DNA of 6,739 nucleotides from Betaproteobacteria bacterium (GTDB taxonomy: Bacteria > Pseudomonadota > Gammaproteobacteria > Burkholderiales > SG8-41): the NCBI GenBank assembly GCA_028292065.1, contig JAQGNC010000070.1:1-6739 (forward strand), in the 5' to 3' direction. Positions within the stretch are counted from its first letter, which is position 1. The number at the start of each line of letters is the position of its first letter. Below are positions 5,975 through 6,739 of the stretch, one piece after another. Made by a program: the position numbers and the translations under genes. The notes below the pieces were generated by a model, which saw only the letters and a program-made list of their open reading frames with translations, was not told the DNA's origin and ran no database searches.

Positions 5975-6256
5975 ATGTGCGGCCGGCTCTTGCGCTTCGG
6001 CGCATGCGTCTTACTCTCCGTCTTCGCGACGATCGCCGGCGCCGCAACCCCCACGGATCTGCCCCAGGCTTCGAGCCTGCTCGTCGACGATGCGGGTGCG
6101 CTCAGCGACGCCGACCGTGATGCCCTGCTCGCCCGCTTGCGTACGTTTCAGGACGACAAACGCGCGCAGATCGCGATCCTCGTCTCCAAAGGCACCGGCG
6201 GCGCGCCTCTCTCCGAGTACTCGCTGCGCGTCGCGGAGAGCTGGCGGCTCGTCTGA
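5975..6256 (+). pseudogene. TPM-domain (YgcG-like) exported protein, truncated
   Basis: Residues 1-23 form a Sec signal peptide (MCGRLLRFGACVLLSVFATI, then AGA before A24). From about residue 28 a TPM_phosphatase (YgcG-type) domain begins: VDDAGALSDADRDALLARL, KRAQIAILVSKGT and YSLRVAESWRL. Intact members continue with a G-x-DDGVLL-type block and a second half of the domain, often then a membrane helix and a glycine-rich tail, for about 200-300 residues. Here the frame meets TGA after 93 codons, directly at the start of the GGGGTCAGACCCC repeat cluster. The missing half is not found before the next gene. The start is well supported by GGGAGG (5963-5968) six bases upstream. It is most likely a broken gene; a short secreted remnant could still be made. 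The function of intact relatives is poorly defined, with envelope or phosphatase roles proposed. Confidence 0.75.
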
Positions 6257-6340
6257 CCCCGGCCTCATTGGGGTCAGACCCCGGTTTAGACGAACTGATT
6301 CGCAGGCATACTACGCCCCTGTTCACACGGGTCAGACCCC
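6252..6340. repeat. Cluster of GGGGTCAGACCCC palindromes at the TPM break
   Basis: Three related copies lie within about 90 bases: TCTGACCCC (6252-6260), the full palindrome GGGGTCAGACCCC (6270-6282) and GGGTCAGACCCC (6329-6340). The first and second form a nine-base perfect inverted repeat with a nine-base spacer. This motif resembles a family of dispersed palindromes that I recall from betaproteobacterial and gammaproteobacterial genomes, sometimes near REP-associated (Y1) transposases. No transposase is present, so this would be a non-autonomous copy or scar. Its left edge coincides with the loss of TPM coding sequence. Confidence 0.65.
6285..6312 (+). promoter_or_regulatory. Weak candidate promoter inside the repeat cluster
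   Basis: TTTAGA (6285-6290) and CATACT (6307-6312) each match the sigma70 hexamers at four of six bases with a 16-base spacer. They sit between the second and third palindromes and could drive the oxidoreductase gene that starts at 6389. Chance occurrence is quite possible. Confidence 0.22.
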
Positions 6341-6388
6341 AAGCGACCCGGGGCAGCCCCCTCGCTCCCCACCTGAAAGAAATTCCGC

Positions 6389-6739
6389 ATGCGCCTGTCC
6401 GTGCTGGACCAATCGACTGCGTCGCAGGGGCGCAGCCCCGACGACGCCATCCGCGAGACGCTTGCGCTCGCGCGCCACTGCGATGCGCTCGGTTACCACC
6501 GCTACTGGGTGTCCGAACATCACAACAGCAACAGCATCGTCGGCACCGCGCCGGAGGTGCTGATGGCGGCGATCGCCGCCACGACGCCGCGCATCCGCGT
6601 CGGCAGCGCCGGCGTGATGCTGCCGCACTATTCCGCGCTCAAGGTCGCCGAGCAGTTCCGCGTGCTCGAAGCGATCGCGCCGGGCCGCATCGATCTCGGT
6701 GTCGGCCGCGCGCCGGGCTCGGACCAGCGCACTGCGCTC
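6389..6739 (+). CDS. LLM-class flavin-dependent oxidoreductase (MsnO8-like), partial at C-terminus
   Basis: The first 117 residues of a bacterial-luciferase-like monooxygenase, which uses reduced flavin (FMNH2 or F420-type cofactors in the wider superfamily) in a TIM-barrel fold. The start MRLSVLDQS is the typical N-terminus of the MsnO8-type LLM group. It continues with GYHRYWVSEHHN (the EHH motif near residues 44-46), TAPEVLMAAIAATTPRIRVG, SAGVMLPHYSALKVAEQF and PGRIDLGVGRAPGSDQ, all in family order. The full protein should be about 330 residues, so roughly two thirds lies off the right edge. The ATG is chosen because it gives the family N-terminus; the ribosome binding site is weak (GAAAGAAA about eight bases upstream). 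The 5' flank is the repeat cluster that broke the TPM gene, so its original promoter may have changed. The substrate is unknown. Confidence 0.92.
   Translation, partial: MRLSVLDQSTASQGRSPDDAIRETLALARHCDALGYHRYWVSEHHNSNSIVGTAPEVLMAAIAATTPRIRVGSAGVMLPHYSALKVAEQFRVLEAIAPGRIDLGVGRAPGSDQRTAL

Noticed and set aside
5803..6054. Minus-strand 83-codon open frame containing STGSGQA
   Set aside because: Translation of the palindromic repeat, a known type of spurious protein.
6252..6340. Palindrome cluster as a CRISPR array
   Set aside because: Copies are unevenly spaced, only three, partly inverted, and without spacer-sized unique segments or cas genes.

Overview
This is a GC-rich, roughly 6.7 kb chromosomal window of proteobacterial type. 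A Tat-exported Bug/TctC receptor, an AraC regulator, a REC-PAS-GAF-GGDEF-EAL protein and two dispersed repeat types with familiar sequences together suggest a betaproteobacterium, probably Burkholderiales or a relative. That placement is inferred from gene content and has not been tested. There are no rRNA, tRNA, CRISPR, phage or plasmid genes.

Left part (1-3406, minus strand). A large multidomain c-di-GMP protein (start codon at 2434) runs off the left edge. Its EAL catalytic residues are present as far as the window shows, but its GGDEF motif has decayed to SADCF, so it looks like a response-regulated phosphodiesterase. Upstream of it on the same strand is an AraC-family regulator (2555-3406).

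Centre (3407-4599). The AraC gene is divergent from a Bug/TctC-type periplasmic solute receptor with a Tat signal. They share a 221-base intergenic region, the usual layout for a local regulator and its target. No TctA or TctB membrane genes are present, so the receptor is an orphan here.

Right-centre (4600-5779). A 325-base gap holds a perfect 22-base palindrome and a good sigma70-like promoter with a 10-base palindrome in its spacer. The promoter has a leader of about 165 bases before a two-gene unit: a hemerythrin HHE protein and a 110-residue protein of a family I do not recognise, 12 bases apart.

Right end (5780-6739). This part is repeat-rich. A 17-bp-stem hairpin repeat precedes a TPM-domain (YgcG-like) exported protein gene. 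That gene stops about halfway through the domain, exactly where a cluster of GGGGTCAGACCCC palindromes begins. After the cluster an LLM-class flavin-dependent oxidoreductase starts and runs off the right edge. The rest of the TPM gene is missing, which points to a repeat-associated insertion or deletion.

No clearly novel system is evident. The points most worth a second look are the TPM truncation at the repeat junction, the unknown partner of the hemerythrin, the spacer palindrome in their promoter, and the degenerate GGDEF domain.
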